DNA of 7,580 bases from Flammeovirgaceae bacterium UBA4659 (GCA_002405445.1 DHLV01000107.1:2617-10196), one strand, 5' to 3'; numbered from the stretch's first letter, positions 1 to 7,002 are shown. Numbers and translations: made by a program. Notes: generated from the sequence alone by a model not told the origin.

Positions 1-368
1 CTAATTTGTTTGTCGGATGAGAATAACTTGATGAAGCTTTCTGGATTGTTCGACATTTCATTCGTTGGTTCTAACAATTTCTTAAAAAGAAACTGCTGGC
101 CCACTCTTGAGGTTGTTCGGTCAACGAACTCGAAGAGGCGATAAAAGTCTATGGCGACAAGAGTTTTATCAGTCAGTCGATGAAATTTTGTCTCAGTTAC
201 GATGTCCGAATATTTCTGGATTTTATCAAAATCAAACAATTCGTTTTTAGGTTTTGTCCATTCCGCACGAATTTTTTCGATTCTCTTTTTCGCTCGTCTC
301 TTGCGCGAAAAATCAAGAATGACAATCACCACGACAAAGCAAATGACTACAGCAATTGCATATCCCAT
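1..368 (-). CDS. MutS-related ATPase, membrane-anchored (N-terminal part only)
   Basis: The minus-strand frame is open from ATG at 368 to the window edge (122 codons, no stop), so the C-terminus, including any MutS ATPase domain, lies outside. Residues about 3-18 are one hydrophobic helix (AIAVVICFVVVIVIL), followed by a basic stretch RKRRAKKR at 22-29, which predicts an N-out, C-in anchor. Residues about 53-101 carry the pattern FHRLTDKTL...DFYRLFEFVDRTTSRVGQQFL, which I recognise from the lever/clamp entry region of Bacteroidota MutS-related proteins (aspartate, 'DRTTS', then G-Q-Q at 90-92). MutS proteins bind DNA and hydrolyse ATP; the role of this anchored subgroup is not established to my knowledge. 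The start is well fixed, because an in-frame TGA lies at 384-386 with no other start in between. The gene begins 43 nt after the pcm stop on the same strand, so co-transcription is likely. The family call is by eye from a third or less of the protein. Confidence 0.8.
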   Translation of the reverse strand, partial: MGYAIAVVICFVVVIVILDFSRKRRAKKRIEKIRAEWTKPKNELFDFDKIQKYSDIVTETKFHRLTDKTLVAIDFYRLFEFVDRTTSRVGQQFLFKKLLEPTNEMSNNPESFIKLFSSDKQI

Positions 369-411
369 TCTTGTGTATTTCTTTCAACAATAAAGCCAAA
401 CAAGCGTCAAA

Positions 412-1065
412 TTACTTCCACCCGTGCACGCCTAGCAGCGGCACAAACGCGAAGTTGTCAAATTCTTCTTTCAGCAGCTTTCCATTTTTTTTTGTGATGC
501 GCAGCATCTTTTGTTTCTCTTGGTCACCCACGGGTATGATCATGATGCCGCCTTCGGCCAGTTGCGCGGTAAGCGCTTCGGGTACCACGGGTGCGCCTGC
601 TGTCACAATGATTCTGTCGAAGGGTGCCTTGGCCGGCACGCCCTTGCTTCCATCGCCATGGAGAAAAAAAGGCCGGTATCCTAACTTTGGCAGTAGCGCT
701 TTCGTCTTCTCGTACAACTTTTGGTTGTACTCAATGGTATATACTTTGGCGCCCATCGCCAACAATACTGCGGCCTGATACCCAGACCCAGTGCCGACTT
801 CCAATACTTTATCTCCTGCTTTTAACCGCAATTTTTCGGTTTGAAAGGCCACCGTATAAGGCTGGGAGATGGTTTGACCCTCGCCTATCGGGAAGGCTTT
901 GTCCTCATAGGCATGGCTGAGCAGCGCACCGTCAAAAAACACGTGCCGGGGCACTTTTGCGATCGCGGCAAGCACATTTTCGTCCAAAATACCCTTTAAT
1001 CTCAGTTTTTTTACCAACTGGTTGCGTAAGCCGCGCTGGCGGTAGTTATCTTCAAATTCGTTCAA
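412..1065 (-). CDS. pcm: Protein-L-isoaspartate O-methyltransferase
   Basis: This enzyme transfers a methyl group from S-adenosylmethionine to L-isoaspartyl residues in aged proteins, starting their repair in the cytoplasm. Diagnostic blocks are present. GEGQTISQPYTVA is the conserved block ahead of the SAM site, VLEVGTGSGYQAAVL is SAM motif I, an acidic end of the next strand (YTIEYN) follows, then HGDGSKG, FDRIIVTAGAP and the IPVG strand. The C-terminus FVPLLG is also typical. No in-frame ATG exists between the in-frame stop at 1129-1131 and the conserved region. Possible starts are TTG at 1113, 1086 and 1065. I chose 1065 (217 aa) because family members usually begin a few residues before the EDNYRQRG-like segment, and because the extra 16 codons from 1113 are low-complexity and AT-rich. 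The longer form (233 aa, start 1113) cannot be excluded. The MutS-like gene follows 43 nt downstream on the same strand. Confidence 0.93.
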   Translation of the reverse strand: MNEFEDNYRQRGLRNQLVKKLRLKGILDENVLAAIAKVPRHVFFDGALLSHAYEDKAFPIGEGQTISQPYTVAFQTEKLRLKAGDKVLEVGTGSGYQAAVLLAMGAKVYTIEYNQKLYEKTKALLPKLGYRPFFLHGDGSKGVPAKAPFDRIIVTAGAPVVPEALTAQLAEGGIMIIPVGDQEKQKMLRITKKNGKLLKEEFDNFAFVPLLGVHGWK

Positions 1066-1215
1066 GAAAATGGGATTTTGAGCCAAAAAAAGGCTTTTTT
1101 TATTCCGAAACAAAGTTTTACAAAATGTTTAGGAAAAATGAAACTGATGCCCCTACTTTACGGTTCTCTAAAGCACAGCAAAGCCTATTTGCCATAGCGT
1201 TTCGACTGTGATGAG

Positions 1216-1244
1216 AACCACGCTTTCGGGCGTGGTTTTTTTTT
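1216..1244 (+). terminator. Strong intrinsic terminator without an obvious upstream gene
   Basis: A perfect 8-bp stem, AACCACGC (1216-1223) and GCGTGGTT (1230-1237), closes a TTTCGG loop. It runs directly into a tract of nine T residues (1236-1244). The T tract is only on the plus strand, so it should stop rightward transcription. The gene to its left (pcm) is on the minus strand, so the transcript being terminated is unknown. The terminator also lies 112 nt ahead of the plus-strand membrane-protein gene at 1356, so it could act as a leader attenuator. Confidence 0.85.
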
Positions 1245-1274
1245 GTAGAACCCATTTAGTGGCATATCAACTTT

Positions 1275-1311
1275 TAGTTCAACAACTTTGCGCCAGCGAG
1301 TGTTGAAACTA
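1275..1311. repeat. Imperfect inverted repeat upstream of the membrane-protein gene
   Basis: TAGTTCAACA (1275-1284) is the reverse complement of TGTTGAAACTA (1301-1311), apart from one extra base in the right arm. The arms flank 16 bases. The near-consensus -7 sequence CAACTTTG (1282-1289) overlaps the left arm. The element sits 45-80 bases ahead of the ATG at 1356. It could be an operator or an RNA stem; the sequence alone does not distinguish them. Confidence 0.4.
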
Positions 1312-1355
1312 TTCCAAAAAAACCAAAGGTTTCGCCCGTTTAGAACTGAAATTGA

Positions 1356-1976
1356 ATGAACGGAATGAAAAAACACCTGGTATTCGTTGGCCTGATCTTG
1401 TCGATAACGCTTATTGTTGTCGCAACCTTTCAGTATCCGGGAGGTTCAGCCCTCGACAAGGATTCACCAGGATTCAGCTGGACACAAAATTTTTTTAGCA
1501 ACCTTTTTAGGCCTGTCGCAATCAACGGCATGGCAAATAAGGCAAGAATTTTGGCCATTGCCGGCACTGCTTTGCTGTCGATGACCTACTGTCTTTTCTT
1601 TTTGAATTTTGTTAAGAAACTTCCCGCTGTGGTTGGGTCTGCATTCATCAAAATCGCGGGTCCGAGCAGCATGGTTTGCACTTTTCTGATTGTTACACCT
1701 CTTCACGATATCATGTCAGCTATGGCAAGTATCTTGTTCTTACTGACGATGGTAATGATTACCTCATTCATTCTGCGGACAAAGTTGGTTGCAATAAAAC
1801 TTGCATGCTCAACGTGTGTTTTACTTTTCATCATCTTCCTATTGGGATATGTCCGGGGGCAATGGGATTTACTGCCGGCACTCCAGAAAGTCGTTTTCCT
1901 GAGCATGATCTTCTTAACAATTTGTCTCGATTATCTTACTCACGCGAAACATTTCAGCACGATTGCCGGGGCCTGA
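1356..1976 (+). CDS. Six-helix integral membrane protein, DUF998-like
   Basis: A 206-residue inner-membrane protein of unknown function. Hydrophobic helices lie at about residues 8-26, 63-85, 93-114, 119-140, 144-165 and 176-194. The extracytoplasmic loop after helix 1 carries YPGGS (27-31) and GFSWTQNFFSNL (39-50), followed by A-x-N-G at 55-58. A TPLHD motif (114-118) lies just ahead of helix 4. These features (Tyr-Pro-Gly-Gly, an aromatic-Asn-Ser-Leu stretch, and His-Asp by a helix) resemble DUF998-type membrane proteins, but the match is from memory and tentative. The start could also be the second ATG at 1365 (MKKH); the loss would be three residues. It appears to be transcribed alone: upstream is a gap with a terminator, and downstream the stop is 12 nt from the stop of the convergent CHAT gene. 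No terminator is visible between the two convergent genes, so their transcripts may overlap. Confidence 0.8.
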   Translation: MNGMKKHLVFVGLILSITLIVVATFQYPGGSALDKDSPGFSWTQNFFSNLFRPVAINGMANKARILAIAGTALLSMTYCLFFLNFVKKLPAVVGSAFIKIAGPSSMVCTFLIVTPLHDIMSAMASILFLLTMVMITSFILRTKLVAIKLACSTCVLLFIIFLLGYVRGQWDLLPALQKVVFLSMIFLTICLDYLTHAKHFSTIAGA

Positions 1977-1988
1977 ATGGGTACGATG

Positions 1989-4655
1989 TCAGTTTCCAAT
2001 CAACACAAAAGGCGCCCAGTAGAACGGTTTTGCAAATTCCTTTTGTTCAATCATTTTAATCTTCGCGCTTTGCAGCGATTGGTTAAAATCCTGACTTGGG
2101 CGTGCAGCTACTTCTTGGTAAAATTTTGTCATCAACTGTGCTGTGGACTCGTCAGCTACTGCCCAGAAAGACACAACAATATTTTTTGCACCTGCATAGA
2201 TTAATGCCCGCGATAAGCCGATCACACCCTCGCCCTTACTGATTTTGCCCAGCCCAGTTTGGCAAGCCGACAGCACAGCCAGATTGGCATTCAAACTCAG
2301 GCTGTAGATTTCACCCGCAAATAAATTACCATCTTCACTCGCACTGTTATTCAAAAATATGCGTGAAGCTGCCGGGTTTTCTTCATCAACCACACCGTGG
2401 GTGGCAAAGTGCAGGTAGCTGTATTGCAATAGGTCTTTTGACTTCACCACCGCTTCGTTGGCATCTGCAAACTTTACGGCTTTTGCGTGTTGGGGAAATA
2501 AGTTGGCAATGTCTGTCACCTCCTTCTCGCTAGCCGGCAGGGCACTCAAATTTTGATCTGGATCAAATGTAACCGGTGCACACAAGAATACGCTGGGTTC
2601 TTGTTTCCTGGTATTGACTCTTGATTTCTGTAAAAAAAGGTTGGCCGAAAAATCATAACTCACCCCAACGGATTTGATCAAGTAATCGATTTGATCAAAG
2701 TCTCTGCTGGCCACTCTTTTCCGAGGAAGCGCTTCAAAAGGAACGGTGGCAAGTGGCCCCGAAGGAATGATCACCAACTGGTTAACCCTGCGGGAGACTT
2801 TGGGCAGCAACGCACGCTGTAATTCGCCTGTTGCTTTTTTGTAGGTTGACATTGAACTATGGAGCAAACTGTTTCTGAATCCTCGCAGGTAACGATCAAA
2901 GTCGGGCGGTAGCGCCATGCTTTTTACCCTAAACTTCGTTTTGGTGATCACAAACTGATATATGCGTTTGCCACGGTCGGCTATGAAGTAGCTGACCAAT
3001 CCCGAACGGGGCTTCAGTACTTGTTGCAGGGCGGTAACAGTTACTTCGTTTTTGTTGTATTTTAAATTGAAGTAGTTGGGGTAGCTTTTCTCAAGCTCTT
3101 TGATGAATCGCTGATACTGCGTATTGGTCGTAAACAGCGCTTCCCGCAATTTCCTTTCTTCTGCTTCAATAGGTTTCTGTGATATTTTTTGTGATAGTAA
3201 TGCGATACTTGCCTTCAATTGCCTTTCATTTTCCAACAAGTCGGTGGGAATACCGGCAAATGCCTTTGCCTGCGCATCTACAATCGACTCTTGCAGAACA
3301 GCGGATTTGCTTTTTTCGGCAAAATAGAAAGCACGATGCAAAAATTCTCTCGAGCCAAGCGTGAGTTCGCTGATCGTGTGGGCAACACGCACCCCGTCTT
3401 CATACACTTCACTGGCGAGGGCACCGAAGGCCAATTTGTCTGCTTCATCGCTGCTGTGCTGGCGAATATCATCGATAAGTGAGTCGCACGCATACAAACC
3501 GCTGAGTGCCAACTTTAAGTCCTCTAGCTTTAAGGTTTGGCCATAGTGGCGCTCTTCAAACGCCTTTGCTTTCAAGTGCAGCGAAAACAATCCAACCGTT
3601 TCGTTGTAAAAGTTGCCGCCAGTTTTTGGGTTGCTTTTCACATCTGCAGGTGCAAATGAAATGGTATTTGCCCGAAGTGCCTGCTGGTATGATTGTAAAG
3701 CCTCCTCGTATCTCCGGTTGTTCACTTGAAAGCGGCCCAGTTCGTTATAGGTACCGGCAATGTCAGGATGCTTTTCGCCATACGATCGCTTGTATATGTT
3801 GAGCGATTGCTGGAAATAAGACAGCGCTGCCTTCTCGTTGTTAAGGAGTCCGTAAGTCGTTGCCAGGTTGCGCAACACAATTGCCTGATTGGGGTGGCCA
3901 TTCGGGTAAATGCCGGCCCATATCTTTTGTGCCGTTTCAAAGTTGTTAATTGCATCGCCATACAGTTTTAACCGCTGGTAGTTAATGCCAATGTTAATGG
4001 CGGCTATGGCCAACTTGGGGTGGTTTTCGCCATGAATTTTTCGGTACAGTACCTGCGCCTTTTCATACATTTCAAGTGCTTTGTCCAGATCAGAATCTGA
4101 CAAGGTGTAAATCAGGCCCAACTCATTGTAAGATGCAGCCACCTGTTCGCTGTTGTCGCCAAACTGCTGTTGCCGAATTTGCAACGCCATGGTTTCAAAT
4201 TCCAAAGCCTGGTTTTGCCTGCCTTGAATGCGATACACTTGCGACAGGCTGCTCAGGCAGTCTGCTGCCTGAGGTGTTGATTGCTTTTGAGCAGTTTGAA
4301 ATCTTACCCAGGCCAACTGCAGGGTCTCCACCGCTAAGTCGAAACGGCTTTTGTTCAGTTGCCAATAGCCCGTGGTAGAAAGTGTGATGGCTTGATCAAA
4401 GGCATCTGCTGACACAATTTGTTTGAGAGTGGTTTCGGCCTCTCCTAACCTGCCGAGCAAAATCTGGACTTGTGCTTTTTTATTTTGCAGGATCTGCAAC
4501 TGTGAAACGCTGGCATTTGCCAACTGGCTTTCCACTTCTTGCAACGCACCTTCATAGTTTGCATTACTGATCAGTTCATCGATACGGTTGCTGGCGTTTT
4601 GTGCTCGCAGGCAGCCATGCACAATCAAGAAAATCAAAAGCAATAAAAACCGCAT
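1989..4655 (-). CDS. Exported TPR-CHAT caspase-like protein
   Basis: 888 residues. Residues 1-19 form a signal peptide (basic R2, hydrophobic core, ending RAQ). Cys15 in VHGC is a weak alternative lipobox. Residues about 130-330 are kinesin-light-chain-type TPR units of about 42 residues, with G-x-x-H-P-like linkers at 209-213, 251-255 and 293-297. Shorter TPR-like helices precede them from about 31. Residues about 390-545 are helical, with a probable coiled coil around 475-525. The CHAT domain spans about 551-888. His753 (FATHG) and Cys798 (LSACQTGLG) form the expected catalytic dyad, followed by KGEGVIGLSRAL, a W-V-D-T stretch and the closing YWAPFVLIG. CHAT proteins are caspase/separase-clan cysteine peptidases, and TPR arrays usually recruit partners or substrates. 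The signal peptide implies action in the periplasm or at the outer membrane. The ATG shares one base with the stop of the upstream beta-barrel gene (TGATG), which suggests translational coupling. The substrate is unknown. Confidence 0.93.
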   Translation of the reverse strand: MRFLLLLIFLIVHGCLRAQNASNRIDELISNANYEGALQEVESQLANASVSQLQILQNKKAQVQILLGRLGEAETTLKQIVSADAFDQAITLSTTGYWQLNKSRFDLAVETLQLAWVRFQTAQKQSTPQAADCLSSLSQVYRIQGRQNQALEFETMALQIRQQQFGDNSEQVAASYNELGLIYTLSDSDLDKALEMYEKAQVLYRKIHGENHPKLAIAAINIGINYQRLKLYGDAINNFETAQKIWAGIYPNGHPNQAIVLRNLATTYGLLNNEKAALSYFQQSLNIYKRSYGEKHPDIAGTYNELGRFQVNNRRYEEALQSYQQALRANTISFAPADVKSNPKTGGNFYNETVGLFSLHLKAKAFEERHYGQTLKLEDLKLALSGLYACDSLIDDIRQHSSDEADKLAFGALASEVYEDGVRVAHTISELTLGSREFLHRAFYFAEKSKSAVLQESIVDAQAKAFAGIPTDLLENERQLKASIALLSQKISQKPIEAEERKLREALFTTNTQYQRFIKELEKSYPNYFNLKYNKNEVTVTALQQVLKPRSGLVSYFIADRGKRIYQFVITKTKFRVKSMALPPDFDRYLRGFRNSLLHSSMSTYKKATGELQRALLPKVSRRVNQLVIIPSGPLATVPFEALPRKRVASRDFDQIDYLIKSVGVSYDFSANLFLQKSRVNTRKQEPSVFLCAPVTFDPDQNLSALPASEKEVTDIANLFPQHAKAVKFADANEAVVKSKDLLQYSYLHFATHGVVDEENPAASRIFLNNSASEDGNLFAGEIYSLSLNANLAVLSACQTGLGKISKGEGVIGLSRALIYAGAKNIVVSFWAVADESTAQLMTKFYQEVAARPSQDFNQSLQSAKIKMIEQKEFAKPFYWAPFVLIGN

Positions 4656-5593
4656 CAGAACCGATAGATATATGTGACTGAACTCACCAATTCGCGCACG
4701 AGGCCATCAGGGCTGAATTTGCGTTGCATGATTCGGTGCCCCACCAATAGACGTACCCCTGATTTGGTGCTGAAATGATACCCAATGGTGGCAATACCGG
4801 ACAACGCGAGCCCACTTGCGATATTGCCCTCCAAATCCTGAGATGTGCGCAACTGGCGTGAGTTGGTCACCTCATCGCGGGTAATCCTGTAGATGGGCAG
4901 TAAACCCAGCGAAAAATTAAAACGTGAAAACCGGAAGTTGCGCTCAACGCGCAGCATCACATCGATACCACGGCTGAGGTTCTTCGACTGGGCATACGTA
5001 TCTGAGTAAGGCTTTTCTGGTGACGAATTCCATGCTGACCAAACGAATTCATTGTCATTCTGGTTGAGAGGCACCTGAATGCCTGTGGCAAACAGCCACT
5101 GACGGTTGATCACCGACACGCCCGCTATAAAATCATAAGTGCCCAGGCTGGTTTGATAATACATGGGTAAAGGCAAACCATTTGCTGACTGATCTGCGTT
5201 GTTTGTAGGTATTTTACCCCCTATTGAAACGTTTACATCAAAACGGTCTGATGAAAGCACGTTGCGCGTAAAACACAGAGAAATGTCACCGAGCGATTGC
5301 GTATCGGCCAGGCGACCCGTGACATATTGGTATGGCACTTTCAGTTGAAATGTATTTTTAGCATTGAGGCTGAAGTTGAAATCAGCCGTGGCTACATACA
5401 CCACCGGTGTAAGCGTGGTGGTGCCGCGGTAAAAGCTTAATTCCATCGTGCGCAACCTCAACTGTACTCTTTTATTGTAGGGTTGGTCGGGCTTCATCGC
5501 CCCCATGGTACAAAACCCCGCATCGCTGCAGCCTTGGGCAAACAATGCGCTCGAGATTGAAACGAATAAACAGACGAAAAGAAGTCGAGCCAT
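4655..5593 (-). CDS. Predicted outer-membrane beta-barrel protein
   Basis: 312 residues with a clear Sec signal peptide (MARLLFVCLFVSISSALFAQ). The mature protein starts with a short Cys-containing motif GCSDAGFC (Cys22 and Cys28, possibly a disulfide). The remainder shows alternating hydrophobic/polar strands without membrane helices, for example VQLRLRTMELSF, NTFQLKVPYQYV, FNFSLGLLPIYRI and VSSVTYIYRF. It ends in aromatic Phe312, as expected of an outer-membrane barrel recognised by the BAM machinery. I do not recognise a specific transport or adhesion family. It is the first gene of the operon with the TPR-CHAT gene and overlaps it by one base. The shared operon, and export signals on both proteins, suggest that they act together at the cell envelope; this is inference. 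Confidence 0.82.
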   Translation of the reverse strand: MARLLFVCLFVSISSALFAQGCSDAGFCTMGAMKPDQPYNKRVQLRLRTMELSFYRGTTTLTPVVYVATADFNFSLNAKNTFQLKVPYQYVTGRLADTQSLGDISLCFTRNVLSSDRFDVNVSIGGKIPTNNADQSANGLPLPMYYQTSLGTYDFIAGVSVINRQWLFATGIQVPLNQNDNEFVWSAWNSSPEKPYSDTYAQSKNLSRGIDVMLRVERNFRFSRFNFSLGLLPIYRITRDEVTNSRQLRTSQDLEGNIASGLALSGIATIGYHFSTKSGVRLLVGHRIMQRKFSPDGLVRELVSSVTYIYRF

Positions 5594-5728
5594 TTGAGCG
5601 ATTAAGTTAGGCAGATTTCACATTCAAAATTCAAAATTTCACGTTTGACAAAGTTCAAAAATCTTTAATCTCAAATTTGAAATCTTAAATCCCCGCCAAG
5701 GCTTATCTTTGCGCCCTAATTTAAAAAA
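5594..5728. promoter_or_regulatory. Divergent promoter region between the beta-barrel/CHAT operon and ychF
   Basis: The 135-bp gap is very AT-rich. It holds a tandem 7-mer ATTCAAA (5622-5628 and 5629-5635), a perfect palindrome TCAAATTTGA (5671-5680), and two near-identical 12-mers, AAATCTTTAATC (5659-5670) and AAATCTTAAATC (5680-5691), that flank the palindrome. On the minus strand, GAATTTTG and GAACTTTG come within one base of the -7 consensus TAnnTTTG and are candidates for the operon promoter. Neither is convincing alone. Confidence 0.5.
5704..5711 (+). promoter_or_regulatory. Bacteroidota-type -7 promoter element for ychF
   Basis: TATCTTTG is an exact match to the Bacteroidota primary-sigma -7 consensus TAnnTTTG. 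It lies 17 nt ahead of the ychF ATG, leaving a very short leader that contains an A-rich stretch (TTTAAAAAAA) instead of a Shine-Dalgarno sequence. The nearest upstream TTTG (5676-5679) is 24 nt away, longer than the usual spacing of about 19-21, so the -33 element is uncertain. Confidence 0.6.
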
Positions 5729-6826
5729 ATGGGTTTAAAATGCGGCATAGTGGGGCTTCCCAATGTAGGCAAGTCTACGCTCTTCAATGCCATCTCCAAC
5801 AACAAGGCAGAGGCAGCCAACTTTCCTTTCTGTACCATCGAGCCCAACGTGGGCGTAATATCGGTGCCGGACAACCGACTGAACATATTGGAGGCCCTGG
5901 TGAACCCGCAGAAAGTGATCCCTACCACGTTTGAATTTGTGGACATTGCCGGCTTGGTAAGGGGCGCCAGCAAGGGAGAAGGCCTCGGCAATCAGTTTTT
6001 GGCCAACATACGCGAAGTGGACGCCATTGCACACGTAATTCGCTGCTTTGATGATGACAATATCATTCACGTGGCCGGTAAAGTAGACCCCATCTCCGAC
6101 AAAGAAATTATCGACACCGAGCTGCAACTGAAAGACCTAGAGTCTGTAGACAAGAAGATCAGCAAAGTAGAGCGCACTGCCAAAAGTGGCGATGCCAAAG
6201 CTAAAAAAGAATTGGCTACCTTGGTGGCGTACAAAGAAACGCTGTTGGCCGGCAAAAATGCCCGCAGCCTTGTGCTGCCGGCAGAAGATAAAGTGGCCGT
6301 GGCCGACCTGATGCTGCTGACGGATAAGCCGGTGATTTATGTAGCCAACGTAGACGAAAAATCGGTGAGCAACGGCAACGCACACGTAGAGAATTTGCGC
6401 AAACTGGTGAAGCACGAAGGAGCGGAAGTGGTGATGGTATGTGCCGCCATTGAGGCGCAGATTGCCGAACTTGAAAGCGAAGAGGATAGAAAAGTGTTTT
6501 TGGAAGAATATGGCCTGAGCGAATCTGGGTTGAACCGCCTGATTAGGGCAGCCTACGACTTGTTGAACCTCATCACTTACTTTACTGCCGGTGAAAAAGA
6601 GGTGCGCGCCTGGACGATCCACAGGGGATGGAAAGCACCTCAAGCAGCGGGGGTCATCCACACTGATTTTGAAAAGGGTTTTATCCGGGCAGAGGTGATC
6701 AAAATACCCGATTATCAAAAATATAAGACTGAATCCGGCTGCCGGGAGGCGGGCAAACTGGCCGTGGAAGGCAAAGAGTATGTTGTGGAAGACGGAGATG
6801 TGATGCATTTTCGCTTCAACGTTTAG
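5729..6826 (+). CDS. ychF: Redox-regulated ribosome-associated ATPase YchF (Ola1 family)
   Basis: 365 residues, the usual length of the family. YchF is an Obg-class P-loop protein that hydrolyses ATP instead of GTP. It binds ribosomes in the cytoplasm and is linked to stress and redox responses. The P-loop GLPNVGKST is at 9-17 and the Walker B/G3 DIAGL at 72-76, with a GEGLGNQFL segment at 83-91. The nucleobase-specificity motif is NVDE (207-210) in place of the GTPase NKxD, as expected for ATP use. Cys35 in FPFCTIEPN corresponds to the conserved redox cysteine described in the E. coli protein. A coiled-coil insertion spans about 125-175, and the C-terminal TGS domain spans about 281-365 and ends [13 protein letters not shown]. 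The ATG follows a good -7 element and an A-rich leader. It is transcribed away from the beta-barrel/CHAT operon and looks monocistronic. I see no convincing terminator immediately after it. Confidence 0.98.
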   Translation: MGLKCGIVGLPNVGKSTLFNAISNNKAEAANFPFCTIEPNVGVISVPDNRLNILEALVNPQKVIPTTFEFVDIAGLVRGASKGEGLGNQFLANIREVDAIAHVIRCFDDDNIIHVAGKVDPISDKEIIDTELQLKDLESVDKKISKVERTAKSGDAKAKKELATLVAYKETLLAGKNARSLVLPAEDKVAVADLMLLTDKPVIYVANVDEKSVSNGNAHVENLRKLVKHEGAEVVMVCAAIEAQIAELESEEDRKVFLEEYGLSESGLNRLIRAAYDLLNLITYFTAGEKEVRAWTIHRGWKAPQAAGVIHTDFEKGFIRAEVIKIPDYQKYKTESGCREAGKLAVEGKEYVVEDGDVMHFRFNV

Positions 6827-7002
6827 CCCCAGGCAAGCCAAAGTTCCGTTCGTGTGTTGTTTTTGGGTCATACAACCCTGGCATTTTGGGTAAAAAAACT
6901 TACATTTTAATTTCGATTCGTCTGATTTTTAGTACTTTAGCTGCCTGCCTTTCAAGGATTTTTTAAAACGGCAGTTTTTTTTTGATCTAAAGGTCATCAA
7001 TT
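6827..7002. other. Intergenic region between ychF and the Cas6-like gene
   Basis: A 176-bp AT-rich gap. TTTTGGGT is repeated directly at 6861-6868 and 6884-6891. A weak promoter pair can be drawn: TTTC at 6911-6914, then 18 nt, then TACTTTAG at 6933-6940, each one base from the Bacteroidota -33/-7 consensus. CTGCC (6941-6945 or 6945-6949) can pair with GGCAG (6970-6974), which runs into nine T residues (6975-6983). This is either a weak, long-looped ychF terminator or a leader hairpin. No CRISPR-like repeat is seen. Confidence 0.35.

Larger units (their letters stand above)
1114..1355. other. Intergenic region between pcm and the membrane-protein gene
   Basis: The gap lies between divergent genes: pcm on the minus strand, and the six-helix membrane protein on the plus strand. 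It holds a 28-codon plus-strand ORF (1125-1211, ATG to tandem TGA TGA), a small hairpin GCAAA/TTTGC (1178-1192), the strong terminator at 1216-1244, and an imperfect inverted repeat (1275-1284 with 1301-1311). A minus-strand sequence AAACTTTG ending at 1111 is one base off the Bacteroidota -7 element TAnnTTTG and would fit a pcm start at 1065. A plus-strand CAACTTTG (1282-1289) is also one base off. No tRNA-like cloverleaf was recognised. Confidence 0.5.

Noticed and set aside
412..778. Plus-strand reading frames opposite the pcm C-terminus
   Set aside because: They lie within a confident minus-strand gene and show no domain or start signal.
1120..1245. A tRNA or other structured RNA ahead of the orphan terminator
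   Set aside because: No acceptor/TPsiC arms or CCA end could be fitted; only a small GCAAA/TTTGC hairpin and the terminator itself are visible.
1185..1376. A 63-residue minus-strand reading frame in the gap upstream of pcm
   Set aside because: It runs through the terminator stem-loop and the inverted repeat, has no recognisable domain, and overlaps the start of the membrane-protein gene.
4611..4655. Lipoprotein signal (Cys15) in the CHAT protein
   Set aside because: VHGC is a poor lipobox, while the later LRA-Q site fits ordinary signal peptidase cleavage better; kept only as an alternative.
6137..6871. A 244-residue minus-strand reading frame opposite ychF
   Set aside because: It is antisense to a strongly conserved gene, is rich in His/Phe/Gln as expected for the complement of its codons, and matches no family I know.
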